From NCBI RefSeq assembly GCF_914767665.1, contig NC_059501.1, forward strand, positions 9,116,501 through 9,180,500: a DNA stretch of 64,000 bases. Direction: 5' to 3'. A model generated the notes under the pieces. The model ran no database searches. It worked only from the letters and a program-made list of their open reading frames with translations, and was not told the origin of the DNA. Below are positions 21,598 to 33,551 of this stretch, piece by piece (position 1 is the stretch's first letter; each line of letters starts with the position of its first letter). Source of the DNA: Harmonia axyridis. Its lineage: Eukaryota > Arthropoda > Insecta > Coleoptera > Coccinellidae. A program made the translations under genes and the position numbers.

Positions 21598-22734
21598 GTA
21601 TTAACTTGTGGGACAGCGATTTACATCATAAATGTATATCGTTTTCCATTCCTCATCGACTAGAGCTAAATGAATAACGTCGAAGCCTTTATCTAGTTCT
21701 AGATCTAGATTCGATGAGGGAGGTCTGCTGAAATGAAGTATTTACATTTCAATGATGAAGTTAAGATTATATTATATACATTTTATACACAACTTGAAGC
21801 TGGAGGTAATAATCTTCATGATTATCCAATAAAATAAACACGTAGTAATAATATTGAAGCGGGAAGAAGATCTCTGAAAGAGCTCATTCTTAGCTATCTG
21901 ACATATAAATAAACCTGAAACACTCCCAAGAAACCTTTTTGTTTTCATTCAGATACAATTAATCTAGCTCGAGTTGAAGTTTTCGTGAACAAAATAATTA
22001 ACTCTAAATGTGTCTCTACATATCTCTGTTATATACAGCAATGTGGCCCATGTTTACTATATTGAAGAGTTACATTGCAGGACTCAAATCAGAGAGTATA
22101 CTCATTCGTTTTGAGAAGCACCGTTGCATACATCACAATGAGGTTTTTCAGCAATGCCCATAGCGATAATGAACAATAAGAATGTGTTTTTTGTCAACTA
22201 GGGTTAGCTATCGTGCAAAATTGAAAGATTATTTCTCCCAAAATGTGACTGGAATTCGACCGAAGGCTTGCTTGTATTATTTTATTTATGGAATATGGAT
22301 TTTTCGCCCGCAACACAGAATATTCCCAACTTTTGAGTTATTCCGCACACATCTTAAGTTATCCAATATTAATCGACAAAAGAAATGACTATGGGTTTTT
22401 TCTTTTATCTATTACACCCACTGTTTTCCGAATGATCAGTTTATCAAAGTGATTGGTTGCTTGAAGTATCGTTATCCTAGAAGCCTGTATAAAAATTTAT
22501 GTGGTATACTACATAATGTTCGAACTGGCAGTAATTTTGGTTGAGAGAAAACCCTACTGAACTTCATCCAAAGTTAGTAGCGATATTGCGTTTTGTAGTG
22601 GGCGTCATGGTGTATTTCTTCCAGTCAATTTATCACATAAAACATTCAGTATTCAAATGCCTATACAATAGGAGCATTGGATATGAAGTTTTTAGAGTTC
22701 ACAGTAGCATACTTTTTTACTGAAGGTGTTGTTA
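21598..22734. other. No recognisable gene
   Basis: Short frames only (for example 22182-22388 plus). No motif or repeat that I can match. Confidence 0.35.
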
Positions 22735-22925
22735 CCACACCTTAATCGTTTCGACAACGATGTTGTCATCTTCAGAAAGTATTGGATATCTGTATGTTTG
22801 TCCTTTATGGATTGAAGCAATATTCATTCGATTGCCATGAAACTTTGTCATATAATTGAGTGAAATTCCGAGGAAGTTTCTGGCATTGAACGGTTCCATA
22901 AGGATCATTTTTCGATAATTCACTT
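22735..22925 (-). pseudogene. Possible Penelope-like 3' coding end with hammerhead-like stem
   Basis: The minus-strand frame ends SEDDNIVVETIKVW, a wording I associate with C-termini of Penelope-like elements next to their terminal repeats. The encoding DNA on the minus strand contains CTGAAGA, then GACAAC-ATC-GTTGTC (a perfect 6-bp stem), then GAAAC (plus-strand 22747-22777). This layout is reminiscent of the catalytic core of hammerhead ribozymes, which occur in such elements. An extra base in the stem and no clear third helix make activity doubtful. Confidence 0.35.
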
Positions 22926-25225
22926 GAATACCTGAATGACAAGTTGGCGCATTATCGAATCTGTCGCGTTTAGTTTTACAAAGTAAGGATATGTTGTGTG
23001 TTTGATATGTTTTTCATATCGAACTGATTACATATCAATGAAAATTACTGAATGTTGATGAATTTTTGTCTTCTTGAGAATTCAGTCAAGCAAATCAAGT
23101 ATAATGTAAGGGCTTTTGACGAAGCCAATTTTGAAGGTGCCCCTCTTTCAGAGGATCACGGTGTTTCATACCGGGACCACTGATGAAATCATAAGTATGG
23201 AATCTCGGCGATCTCTGCCATATGCACCTACCATCTCCATAGTAGAGCTTGGTGACTATGTTTGGTTGAGTTTATGTAGCAAGCGGTAGCGTTCTTCTGG
23301 GAATTGGGCAGCCTCTGACGCCTAGCAGAGAGCCAGCACAGGGTGATTCCGTAGATCTAGGAAATAACAGAAACATAAAATATGTGTTTTTTGTTGGATC
23401 GTTCAACTGGAATTCTATTAAATTGGGATAATGAAACACCGGATTTCTTAACTTATATTTGGAATTTTGGCTGTACAAGTTATGTTTACAAGGTAACAGC
23501 TACGAGCGTACTGAATATGGTACCCCAATTTCCTGGGGATGTTAAGCGTGGCTTTGGATTTTGCATACCAAAGCGCAATCCAGGTCCCTGATTAGTCCAC
23601 GTCTTCGATCCTTGCCCTTAGATGCGACTTCAGGATGACCATATGTAGCGCCAATGTGGCGCCAAGGATGTTCTTGTTCTATTTTTAGCCCTCGCTGGTT
23701 TTTCGACCTAAATGCGTCTCTCTGAATATTCAACTGCCAGTAAATTTTGCGTGAAATTTACTTGACGCAACAATTTGAAATAGTTTTTTGTTAGTGTAAA
23801 GAGATACTGTTTCTTTATTTTGATGCATGAGAACCATTCTTTCTTTTCAGTATGTTGCTTATTTTGAGTTCCATGCTGTAAGTGGTTCTCACGATGTTTT
23901 CTGAACATAACAGGATATCTCCTTTCGTGGAAACCAAAACATAAACAAGTACTCCTCAAGGTACTCCCATAGCATTCGAGTTATGCAAATAAGATAGAAA
24001 TATGATTCTATATCTCAACCGCAATCAACCATCCCGAGTCGATCAAAGGGTTGAAAACTTCCCTAACTCCTATAACTCCGAAGTTACGAATCGAATGTTC
24101 AACATTCCAATTTCCGCAGCCTTTGTCGTTTCCCGCAGCGAACAGAAACATCTCCCAAATTCATGCAGATGTATACGAACACAAAGGCGATTTATGAAAA
24201 TTTAATTTGGACATTATATTAACAATTCCGGCAACCCCTCCTTCCCTCTCTCTACCGCCGGGCGGCCTGCTCCGCCAATGAATCTTATTGTTTTCCCGTT
24301 CCGTTTCCGCGTAAAACTCCGGGATCTATCCGTTACCGGGGACATAATGGAGAGGGCGTTGTCTGTGCTCCCGACAGGCGTTATCCGTTCTTCTTCCCGG
24401 ATTTATATCCGGCCGTAGCGATTTGAATAGTGCGTATATCAGGCGAGTTGGTTGGGTCGGAGAGTTGCGTGGTTTTGGTCGCGGTTTAGATAGGGGAATG
24501 GAATGGGATGGGTGACTTTTGGATGGGAAAACAGTTGGAGGTTGGTCTTTTGTTGAGAGATGAAGATAGGATATTTTGATGTAACATGTATGATTTATAT
24601 TGTCTGATAATGTTTTTTGGTTTTCTTATTTGAGTAGGTATTACTTCGAGTGGCCACTTTTTCGGAAAAAAACGAAATTAATTTTAAAAGAAGAAAGTGA
24701 AACCTATTCGAAAATATCTCCTTTATTGCGCCATGTTTGCAGGAGAGTTTCAAAACCTCGACTGAATCGCGTCAGAAATCCCAATGGTTCAAAAGTTGGA
24801 ATCAAACGAAGGTACATATGAGATTTTTCAACCGCCGCCTTTTGAGATGAACAGTGAAGTCCAGAGGCGTGTTACAAGGTTGACATTCGGTTTCAGCGGC
24901 CTTAGCTGTGAGAAACGTCTACCTATCTTAGACTTGTTTTGGTGATCATCCTTCACGTGGTAATCTCATAAATCAATTCCGGCACTCAAGGGCCTATTTA
25001 GGATGGATTTGGCTGCTTTATTTCACTTGAACGCTGATCTAAGGTTACTTGGTCATAACCTCAAAGTTTATCGTGTGAAATTTCGGCACCCATCAAGAGA
25101 ACATTTTCATCTCTGATTGCATTTTTCTGGCCTGGAACAGACTACTTCTCTGAGTGATCTCTAGTGATGGTGTTAATTCTTTCAATTCTCTTTTGGACCT
25201 CTGGTCAACTACTAGTGTTGATGAG
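22926..25225. other. No gene seen; GC-rich island 24200-24520
   Basis: Positions 24200-24520 are GC- and CpG-rich single-copy-looking sequence with no coding motif. The rest is ordinary AT-rich DNA with short frames. Around 25100-25200 minus-strand pieces may extend the reverse transcriptase scrap at 25320-25625, but not convincingly. Confidence 0.4.
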
Positions 25226-25226
25226 T

Positions 25227-25252
25227 TACTATCTGTGTATACACAGATAGTA
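25227..25252. repeat. Perfect 26-bp palindrome
   Basis: TACTATCTGTGTA followed directly by its exact reverse complement. It lies beside a reverse transcriptase scrap and no other feature explains it. Confidence 0.9.
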
Positions 25253-25319
25253 TGTTAACATTAGGATGTCAACACTCTTACTTGCATACTTCTATTTTAT
25301 TTTTTTCAGGTCTCATAGG

Positions 25320-25625
25320 TTTCCACATTGACTCTGAGTTTTTTTTTTGTTAAAAATAACAATATAAATCCTTTCGTTTGTGGAAATTGAATTTTTTATT
25401 TCATTTGGTATTGGCCCCAAAACTATTCTCTGTGATATTCCCGTTCTGACTTCTATTGTCTCACTGAGATTACTGCCCCCTGAGTTCTTTGTGTAAGTTA
25501 AGTTTTGAAAAGGATGCACACAGTATTCTTGCAGTTTTTTCAATAGCATGCCATTATCAACGCTGCTGATTGCCTTCGTCAGCTCCCCAAATATATCTGA
25601 ACACTTTTCCGAAAATATATCATGA
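25320..25625 (-). pseudogene. Non-LTR reverse transcriptase fragment
   Basis: The minus strand reads ELTKAISSVDNGMLLKKLQE (matching the D-L-x-K-A-F-D-x-V-x-H catalytic block with the Phe and second Asp changed) and then ETIEVRTGISQRIVLGPI, matching the G-x-P-Q-G-S-V-L-G-P block. About 100 residues of RT palm survive without the YADD box. Confidence 0.75.
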
Positions 25626-28090
25626 ATATTAACTTCCTTCCTTTTTATGTCACAACAGACTTCTTGGATACTCTCTCAGCCACTCTTCTATCAAACTCCA
25701 TTCCGGTCGTCCGACACAATCAATATCCAATCTGCAAAGGCTCGAACCTCCACAATGCACTCACCGTAATCGAAGTCCCCCAATCTGAAAGTTTAAACTC
25801 CCACCCGAATAAATCCGACTGGAGGGGGGCGATACTCACCTTGAGGAGATAAATCCAATCGCCATCGGGGCCCGAGCAAGACAGAAACCAAATAAATCCG
25901 GACTCTGCACAATGGACCCGCGATTCAAATTCGACGTTGTCGGCAGTGTTCCTTCCGGAAGCTGCCCCTCGGGAAAGGCCAACGTTTATCTTGTTAACAC
26001 TCAGACTACCGACTATCGAGAGTGGAACCTCCTTGCTCCCCGGAATCAGTTAATACGGGGGGCATTAGGTATTTGTTTAGGAGGGTCTGGGGAGGGGGAG
26101 TTGACGCACGTCCTCGTCCGAAGTTTTTGGGGAGATGCTGCAGATTACGCGCTCCGGGAAGTGCGAACTTGGAAAACGTAATTCGAGCCTCTTCTTCCTG
26201 GTATGAACAACCCTTCTGTTTGGGTTTGTTCTGGGAGGAGAGCGCAAAGTTGGGGATGTGAGCAAATTTGGAGTAGTCGGAGGAACAGATGGGTCGGGAG
26301 GTTCGACTTTCGTGAACGTGTCCGATTGGGGAGGAATAAGGAATTTGAGAATGTTATGCTTGGAGATCAATAGCCACGATTAAGGGAGCTAACTTGTGTA
26401 AGCTCTCTTTCTTTGTCATCACCTATATTCTGTTGAAGAGTCCAATCAACTGAGTAGTAAAGTCTTTTGTTTTTCGTGAAAAAATAATTAATTTCTTTCT
26501 ACTACGCCTGATACATCAATATACAGTGATGTGGTCACTAAAGAAGCAGTTAGCTCATAAATAGCGAGTCCTCGGAAGCTCCCCACTTCACGTCAGTGGT
26601 TACATAACTTTTCGATTTGCGTTTGTTTTCCCTTCAATGAACATAAGTTGACCTTAATTATTCATAAATGAATAATGAACAAAGACGATTTGATATGCGA
26701 GAAGCCTACCAAGAAGATATTATTAACCTAATAATTACAAATTCTTTCGAATAAAATGTTCCCTGAAGTGAGATACATGTTGGATCTCAATCCTTCCCTA
26801 TGAAGTCGCTTCACCAACCCCCTTTTTTATTTTATGAGATGTGAGATGCTTCGACTGAAAGCCTTTGGAAATCATGAAGCAGATTGTAAGATTTCGAATG
26901 ATGGTAAATGCGATATAGCATATAAGTACCCACTTTTAGAGATTTCTGTCAACTGGCTCTGTTTCCCAGTAAAGCTCTAGAGGTAGAGAGATTTTCCAGG
27001 GACAAAAATTCGAAGAATTTCAAGTGAGATTATTGAATTCTCAGAAGATCTTTTCACATATGAGATTGAACGCTCTGGGAAGTATATTCCACACAGTCCA
27101 AAACATCACCTGTGAAAAATCTATTGATAAAATAACGATAACAAAGTTGGGATACACACAGGCTTGTTTAATAATAGTAATAGGTTTTGTTTATCACATT
27201 ATCGAAATACTGAACAACTCATCCTGATGGTTATGTTGTTCTAATTAGATCACCTCTGATGCATCTCAATAGCTTGAAATGTTGTTGAATTTATCGGTTT
27301 GGAATCATTCATAATGGTTGAATAAGTTTCTCGAGATCGGAAGTTGGAATGGGATCAATATACCTATAAACTCATAATTGCGAATATACTTGGTTGGACA
27401 TTGCGAGAGCTTACTTCAAATCAATCCACTGAGGCATGTCAAATCTCCCATTCGGTAAGAATTCTTGTGCTGAACGCAAGAATTTGGATATATTGGGAGC
27501 TGGAAATGCAGAACCTTGAATATTTTATAACGTTGACGAATGCGTTCGTTTGTTATTGGATGTTTTGCAGTTATATATCTTTCAATATTGATAACATGTG
27601 GAAATACTGGGTGTACTAATAAACTACACAGAGGTGAACCCTCATTCTGTTTAGCTTTCATATGCATGCATTTTCTAGACTAATAGCGTATAGTATGTGG
27701 ATGCTTTGTCACTGGACATCAATATTGGAATTGTAAAACTGAGATTTAATCAATTCAGACAAAAAAACCTAACAGTCGTTAAAATATTCATGTAATATGT
27801 CTTCATGAACATGACTTAACCTGTATTGCAATATCTAGAAATTTATGGAGTGTCTCACTTGAAAAAATAATTTCATGAAATGTCAGCTTGTGAAAAATTC
27901 CAAGTAAAAACTTGCTACAAGCGTGTTGCTGTTTTTACAGAAATGAGAATTTTTCAAAAGAAGAAAAGTGTGTTCAACTTGGAAGAAGGGAAGTCGATAG
28001 CCAGAGGACACCAGTAAGGTTAGAGTCTGAGTGTAAACTAAGTCCAGAATCGGTTGATCAACAGTAAGTTTCTGCCTAAGTCGACAGTCG
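25626..28090. other. No gene seen; GC-rich island 25690-26380
   Basis: Positions 25690-26380 are GC-rich with overlapping open frames on both strands (25912-26181 and 26022-26261 plus, 26077-26370 minus). None has a recognisable motif. 26400-28090 is AT-rich and empty to my reading. Confidence 0.4.
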
Positions 28091-28094
28091 ATCA

Positions 28095-28212
28095 GAATAA
28101 GATGTAAAAGACGAAAAGACGGTTCGCGGACTAGAATAAGACGAGTCACGAACGAATTGAAGACGAGACGACATGAAATAAGACGAAGACGAGATATTGT
28201 AAGACGTTTCGT
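28095..28212 (+). repeat. Cluster of AGACG motifs
   Basis: Within about 115 bases the pentamer AGACG occurs about eight times in an irregular array (as AAGACGAA, TAAGACGAGT, AAGACGAGACGAC, TAAGACGAAGACGAG, TAAGACG). It is followed by a region with TATATGTATATAATTAAATG that could be an LTR-like or promoter sequence. I do not know what it is. Confidence 0.5.
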
Positions 28213-29235
28213 AATCAACATTCGACGAGTTTGAGACGAAATGCAGTACCGTATGTACTGTGAGTGTGACTTCGTAAATATATGTATATAATTAAATGTG
28301 TTTGCTTATTACAAACCAAAGCAAAGTCACGGAGAAGAAGACGAAAGGCCAGGTAATCGAATCATACCTCTAGGCGATCGATTAACCAAGCCTACATTCA
28401 TTGAAGTAACCTTATCGTTTGGGTCCATTTCCAGCTCAAAATCGGAAATCTACAGAAATCTCGACAGAATGATCGAACGGTCTGTTCAGGGAACGAGCTC
28501 TCCAAAATAACAGGTATTCAGCAGAAATGATTGCCCGTTCTTCACCTGGAACAACCTAGCAGAAAATACCGTCGATCAAAATCTCCAATAACCTTCCCAC
28601 CGAAAAATCGTCAAATGACGAGAGGTAAACGACATAAACCTCATCATCACCAATTTGAAAAATCACTCGCAATAAACGCAGTCGAATCGAACAAAGGCCG
28701 TCGCACTAGCGAACCCATCAATAACAACTTCAAACAGATTCCACCGCTCGCGCTAATCTAGATCAAAAGTGTTCTCGCCGCCTGCGTTCAATGATAAATA
28801 GTATGGCATCATACTTTTCCGCTCGCCGTATCCAATATCGAATGCATGACCCGGGGGGTACTTTAGAAAAATGACTGATACCCGACTGTCGTTCCCCAAC
28901 GCATATTTTATTCCCGGTCCCGAACAGCCGTGTATGTCGGCAGAAGCTCCACCACCATATCCGCCAACTTCAAGCTGACGAGTTCCTGAGCGAACTCGAC
29001 GGGCGGGTAATTTTAATTTAAGCGAGGAGAGCATCGACGCCACGTAAGTTTGGTCGCGTTTACCTTGGCGCCTTGTTCGTGAAGTTATTTTTCAGGTACA
29101 TATTTCACTCTGCTTGATCGGAGCAGATTCTCCGTTGATGTGTTTCACGAGATTGTACCGCTCGTTTGGGCTGTTTCTATCATCTGTGTTAGTTGGGAGT
29201 TGAACAATAGAATAACTCTCGGGAGGAACACTCCT
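28213..29235. other. No gene seen; GC-rich island 28540-29060
   Basis: Two moderate plus-strand frames (28298-28510, 28531-28761) and one minus-strand frame (28753-29043) lack recognisable motifs. The GC- and CpG-rich part resembles the other backbone islands in the window. Confidence 0.35.
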
Positions 29236-29239
29236 GGTC

Positions 29240-29630
29240 TTGCTAAGGCAAAGAAATTCGTGGTGCTTTCACCGACCCATACCAGGAAGCTGAGTTTCTG
29301 GTAATGGTGGGACAGTTGACAGGAAACTGTTGTTGCAAATACCTTTTGTGCCGCATAGGTGTTTCAGCAGATGAGATTTGCTGTCTCTGTGGAGAGGAAT
29401 TAGAAACAGCCGAACACATAGTGTGCTAATGTCCGGGGTTGACTGGCCTAAGAACTACTCATATGGAAAAGTTAGTCCTGGATACTCACGAATTAATAAG
29501 CAAGGCTCCTAAGGATCTTGACGGTTTCGTTAACAGCATCGACAGTCTTCCTGAGTTTGTGTGAAAAGATAGATAGATAGAACAAAATATCAATTTGGTC
29601 GTATTTCACGGATGGTTAAGAGAAATAGAG
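29240..29630 (+). pseudogene. Non-LTR retrotransposon 3' end, duplicated unit A
   Basis: Plus-strand translation gives TGNCCCKYLLCRIGVSADEI, CCLCGEELETAEHIVC, CPGLTGLRTTHMEKLVLDTH and VNSIDSLPEFV with a stop. This is the Cys/His zinc-binding tail after the RNase H domain of the same family as 17340-18400 and 43540-44117. A stop separates the last Cys pair. The unit ends with a GATA repeat (GATAGATAGATAG), likely its 3' tail. It is duplicated at 29760-30097. Confidence 0.8.
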
Positions 29631-29632
29631 TT

Positions 29633-29758
29633 TCCTCCGTTTCGATCTTTCTCTCATTGATATTAGGGAAGCTTCATCTCATTTGATCCTATGGTCTTCA
29701 TCCCAAGAGTGTTGGACTAGCCTGGAGTATTCTGTTTTTTTGCTCAGTTTAGTGACTA
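29633..29758. repeat. Duplicated unit B, copy 1 (partner 30374-30500)
   Basis: About 125 bases, nearly identical to 30374-30500 (TTCATCTCATTTGATCC, CAAGAGTGTTGGACTAG). It lies between the two copies of unit A, giving the order A-B-A'-spacer-B'. Confidence 0.9.
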
Positions 29759-29759
29759 G

Positions 29760-30097
29760 ACCTATACCAGGAAGCTAAGCTTCTGGTTGACAGAAAACTG
29801 TTGTTGCAAATACCTTTTGTGCCGCATAGGTGTGTCAACAGATGAGATTTGCTGTCTCTGTAGAGAGGAATTAGAAACAGCCGAACACATAGTGTGCTAA
29901 TGTCCGGGGTTGACTGGCCTAAGAACTACTCATGGAAAAGTTAGTCCTGGATACTCACGAAGTAACAAGCAAGGCTCGTAAGGATCTCGACGGTTTCGTT
30001 AACAGTATCGACAGTCTTCCTGGGTTTGTGTGAATAGATAGATAGATAGAACAAAATATCAATTTGGTCGTATTTCCCGGATGGTTAAGAGAAATAC
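29760..30097 (+). pseudogene. Non-LTR retrotransposon 3' end, duplicated unit A'
   Basis: Near-identical repeat of 29278-29630, including the CCLCREELETAEHIVC tail and the terminal GATAGATAGATAG. It lacks a short piece near its start and four bases near CATATGG. High identity to unit A points to a recent segmental duplication, not two separate insertions. Confidence 0.8.
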
Positions 30098-32112
30098 ATA
30101 TTACCGTTTCTGAAATACAATTCACGCTATATGAATTACAATTAACGCTATCTGAATTACAATTGGAAAAGATGTAGTATACAGCATTAAGCTCAATATA
30201 AGATTCACCCTACTTCCGGTTGGTGATGTCGAGAGGTTGTCAGTTACCCCAATCCTGAACAGTGCTCAACTTCCTCAGATTGGATCTTATCATTGCTACC
30301 CAGACCTCCTTGATCTTAAGAGATGGCATACTAATTTTATTCGGAGCAACAGCCATGAAGCTGCTTCTTTGAGTTTACTTCGTTTCGATCTTTCCCTCAT
30401 TGATATAAAGGAAGCTTCATCTCATTTGATCCAATGGTCTTCATCCCAAGAGTGTTGGACTAGACTGGAGTATTCTGTTTTTTTACTCAGTTTAGTGACT
30501 TGGTTTTTGGTGCTCTTTGAGCCTTATGTTCAGGAGGCGTTTGGTCTTTTCAATGTGAGCTCTGCTGTACTCACTAGTCTACCGTCAATATCACGACAAC
30601 ATTTATATCCCTCAGTGCGAAATGAGCCATAGATTCTCAGAATGTTCTCAACCGAAAAATGAGCTAATCTTTAAACCATTATACCTACACTAGGTTTTTA
30701 TCGCGTCTTCCGTACTCGACACAAAGAATTGAGGTGTGATTCTTCAAAAAACTAAGCAAACTGAGTCGACTAGTTACCCTGGGTTTCATTCCAAATGAAA
30801 AAATCCCCTGCTTCGATTCTCAATCTTTAGATGTGACAACAAATTATGATATTATTACCTAATATTTGTGTTTCCAATACTTTTTCACGGAGATATGGTG
30901 ATAGTGACAACCTGATTTTCTCTAATTGAGTCCTAACTCGATTTCGAACAAAATTTATGGAATGTAGAGATTTTTCCCCCTTAACGATTCGAAAGCTTCA
31001 TTGTCAGAAACAATAACACACAACGAGCTCCCAAATCGAATTTCACCATTCTATGGTATTTCGTCGAGCAGAATATGAAACAATTAATGTTCAATATGGA
31101 TTCTTCGGATTCCTCTAATAGGTTCGGAAACGAATGTTTGCACCGAAATTGACCAGTCATAAAATTTTATTCCATCTCTCAGACCCCAATGGTTCAGACT
31201 TTAAATCATTATGGTAGTGGACTCAGTATCATTTTGAGTTAAAATCATGCGATTATTGAATGTCGAAATTCCAGAATTTCATATTGAATTATTAATTTGA
31301 ATCAATTCTGAATGCCGAACTGTTTTTATTCATCAATTTTTTTTTTTGAGAGATTTTTATCGACCATTTGGTCAGCCATTTTGCAGATTAATTTTCGGTT
31401 TTTTGGAATTGTCAGAATTTCCACAAGACGTCCATCATTGGGTTTTTCTGATGTATTGAATGTTAATCTGCTATTTCGGACGAAAAGAACTCCAACAAAT
31501 AAGCAATTAAAATCGATTCATTCTTTCTATTATAAATAATGTAACTAACCCGACTCCTATTTGGTGTTTAAGAGCCAATACCACCAAGGGACTGTTCAAT
31601 TCGAAATGAAATTTTTATTTACATAATTTTTCGAACAATAATATACATTGTAGAATAACAATATGTTAAATTTGTTGGTGATTTCGTTTTTGGCAAAAAA
31701 AATTGATATGTTCAATGTATAAAGCACTGATATATTTTCAAGATATTCGTGAGAAAAACCTTTGAAAAAGTATTACAAAAGAAGCAAAACTATAATTTTG
31801 TGACAAAAAAAATTCGACCGTCGTACAGTGCTGCCCTCTACCTACATCCTCTGTAAAAGAAAGCAGATAAAGTGAATGTACAACTTCGTACATCGTACAA
31901 TGTTTGGTCATGGCAGGAGCACCAGAGGTGAATTAATCCTTCTTGAGTATAAGATCCAATGATGGACTCTGAAATTGATTCAAAACTTTTGTTCAACATT
32001 AATGCGAACTACTCTCATATGAAATATATGTTTCATTGAACTCAACTCCTCCATAAACTCGGTTTTCAACCTTCCCTGCATATAAAAAGTGGCGTTTATT
32101 GTGAATAATATG
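30098..32112. other. Unit B' (30374-30500) and otherwise no gene
   Basis: Unit B' lies within a 131-residue plus-strand frame (30237-30632), but as B is a duplicated non-coding-looking block I do not call a gene. From 30650 to 32112 the DNA is AT-rich and I see nothing. Confidence 0.45.
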
Positions 32113-32374
32113 TATTTTTCGGCAACCGTCCGGGAAGTGCTCACTTCCCGGACGCTTTTTCTCTGAGAAAGTAGCATTTCCCGGCCTAGTCCGGAAAGTA
32201 CGTACTTCCCGGACTAGGCCGGAAAAGAATCATAGAATCCATAGCAACCGAGATAACGGCTGACAGTTCATATGAAATTAGTTGTCAAAAATTTGCATGT
32301 TTTTTGATCGCAATCGCAATAAAATATGGAAAGCAGCAGCGATAGTGTTATTTTACATGGTTGCCGAAAAAATA
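32113..32374. mobile_element. Short inverted-repeat element with CCGG hairpins
   Basis: The ends TATTTTTCGGCAACC (32113-32127) and its inverse (32359-32374) bound 262 bases. Inside are a perfect 12-bp-arm hairpin, GTCCGGGAAGTG/CACTTCCCGGAC (32128-32153), and a 42-base near-perfect palindrome (32181-32222, one mismatch in 21-bp arms) sharing the GTCCGG(G/A)AAGT sequence. No coding capacity. A MITE-like element is the simplest reading. Confidence 0.7.
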
Positions 32375-32391
32375 TTGTACGCAACACGCCC

Positions 32392-32482
32392 GAAAATGGT
32401 TTTTTTGGACTCACAGACTTCCAGGACTCACTTACGCTCGTCCTGGAATTTTGTCTATTCGTCCAAAAAAAACCCTATTTTC
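32392..32482. repeat. Foldback with two nested stems
   Basis: GAAAATGGTTTTTTTGGAC (32392-32410) pairs with 32461-32482, and TTCCAGGAC (32419-32427) with GTCCTGGAA (32440-32448). The structure immediately follows the inverted-repeat element at 32113-32374 and may belong to the same unit. Confidence 0.7.
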
Positions 32483-33170
32483 CGGACTTGTTACGTAAAT
32501 TACTATTTCCTCGAATGAGATTACCAGGATGGAATTGAACAGCCTCGTACAAAAACTAAAATCTCCAAATACACAAAGATCCCAGATAATTTATCACATG
32601 GATGAACATCTCATCCGTAAAAACAAACAAGCTATCTTTCTTCTGAAAAACCTGGTAATCTCCTGCGGCAGACAGCAGTGCGGGGGTGTTTTGAAACAAC
32701 ATTTTCTCCATTTTTCTGGATACTTCCTAATTGAATGTAAACGACCCGGGAATCCTTCACTTTGACCGTTTGATGTGGCCATACGGAGATGAGAGCTGAA
32801 ATTTCATTGTTGCATTAGGTTTGTGAGAAAATGTCGTTTTATTCTTGCCTTTTGTTTGCTTATTCTAGGAAACGAAACGTTACAATAGGGTAAAAATGTA
32901 TGTAATTTTAATTTCTCGATGATTTCAAAAATATTGACCCTGTGTTGAATGGAGACAATTAGAAGATTTGTCCAAAATTCTGTAAAGATGGTATCTCCAT
33001 GAATTTTATCTGCTTTTATTTTGATACGGTCTTCTTATTCTTATAACTTGATTCCGTATGCAATTCAAATGACAAACTCTGTGAGACTCAGATTCTTATT
33101 ACACCGACGACCTCGAATTTTTCAAAGCAGTTAATGTGGCACTGCCTTATAAGGATAATAAGAGGGGATT
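32483..33170. other. No gene seen
   Basis: A short plus-strand frame at 32529-32765 overlaps a minus-strand frame at 32594-32782; neither has a motif. Confidence 0.35.
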
Positions 33171-33356
33171 CATCAAAATTTCCGATAATTTTGCATGACA
33201 GCGTGTTGTCATAAAAACTGCATGAGTTCATTTTCATTTTTGGAGAAAGAGCCCGACACCGAAGTTGGAGGGCTCTTCCTCCAAAAATGAAAATGACCGA
33301 ATGCAGTTTTTCAAAGAAAACACGCTGGATTGCGAAATTATCCGGTCATTTTGATG
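33171..33356. mobile_element. Full-length foldback MITE, 186 bp
   Basis: The sequence folds on itself almost from end to end: CATCAAAATTTCCGATAAT at the left pairs with the right end at 33341-33356; AGCGTGTT pairs with AACACGCT; AAAACTGCAT with ATGCAGTTTT; CATTTTCATTTTTGGAG with CTCCAAAAATGAAAATG; and AGAGCCC with GGGCTCT. The loop is about 15 bases near 33258. No coding content. Confidence 0.88.
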
Positions 33357-33479
33357 CTCAAGTGTAATTCGGGGGAATTTTTCCCGAATAAACTGTTACA
33401 TCACTTGTCAAACTGATGTAGAATGGAATTGCCATAGATTCGAACTGTGTAAGATGCATAGAAACTATGCATCTATGAA

Positions 33480-33551
33480 CAGAACAATTATCGCAGTGCT
33501 GTTTCGCTTCCTACAATGCAATTATCGCTGTAATTTTCGATAATTGTTCTC
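33480..33551. repeat. Short inverted repeat
   Basis: AGAACAATTATCG near 33481 and CGATAATTGTTCT near 33538 can form a stem around a loop of about 45 bases. Confidence 0.7.

Noticed and set aside
25912..26370. Overlapping frames of 80-97 residues on both strands
   Set aside because: GC-rich DNA with few stops. No recognisable domain or splice structure.
28298..28761. Two adjacent plus-strand frames as exons
   Set aside because: No convincing splice pairing or protein motif. May be part of an LTR element, but evidence is lacking.
29566..30050. GATA repeats as GATA-factor sites
   Set aside because: They are at the 3' ends of duplicated retroelement tails and fit a retroposon tail better.
30237..30632. 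131-residue plus-strand frame as a host gene
   Set aside because: It contains duplicated unit B', which is not open in the other copy in the same way, and it shows no motif.
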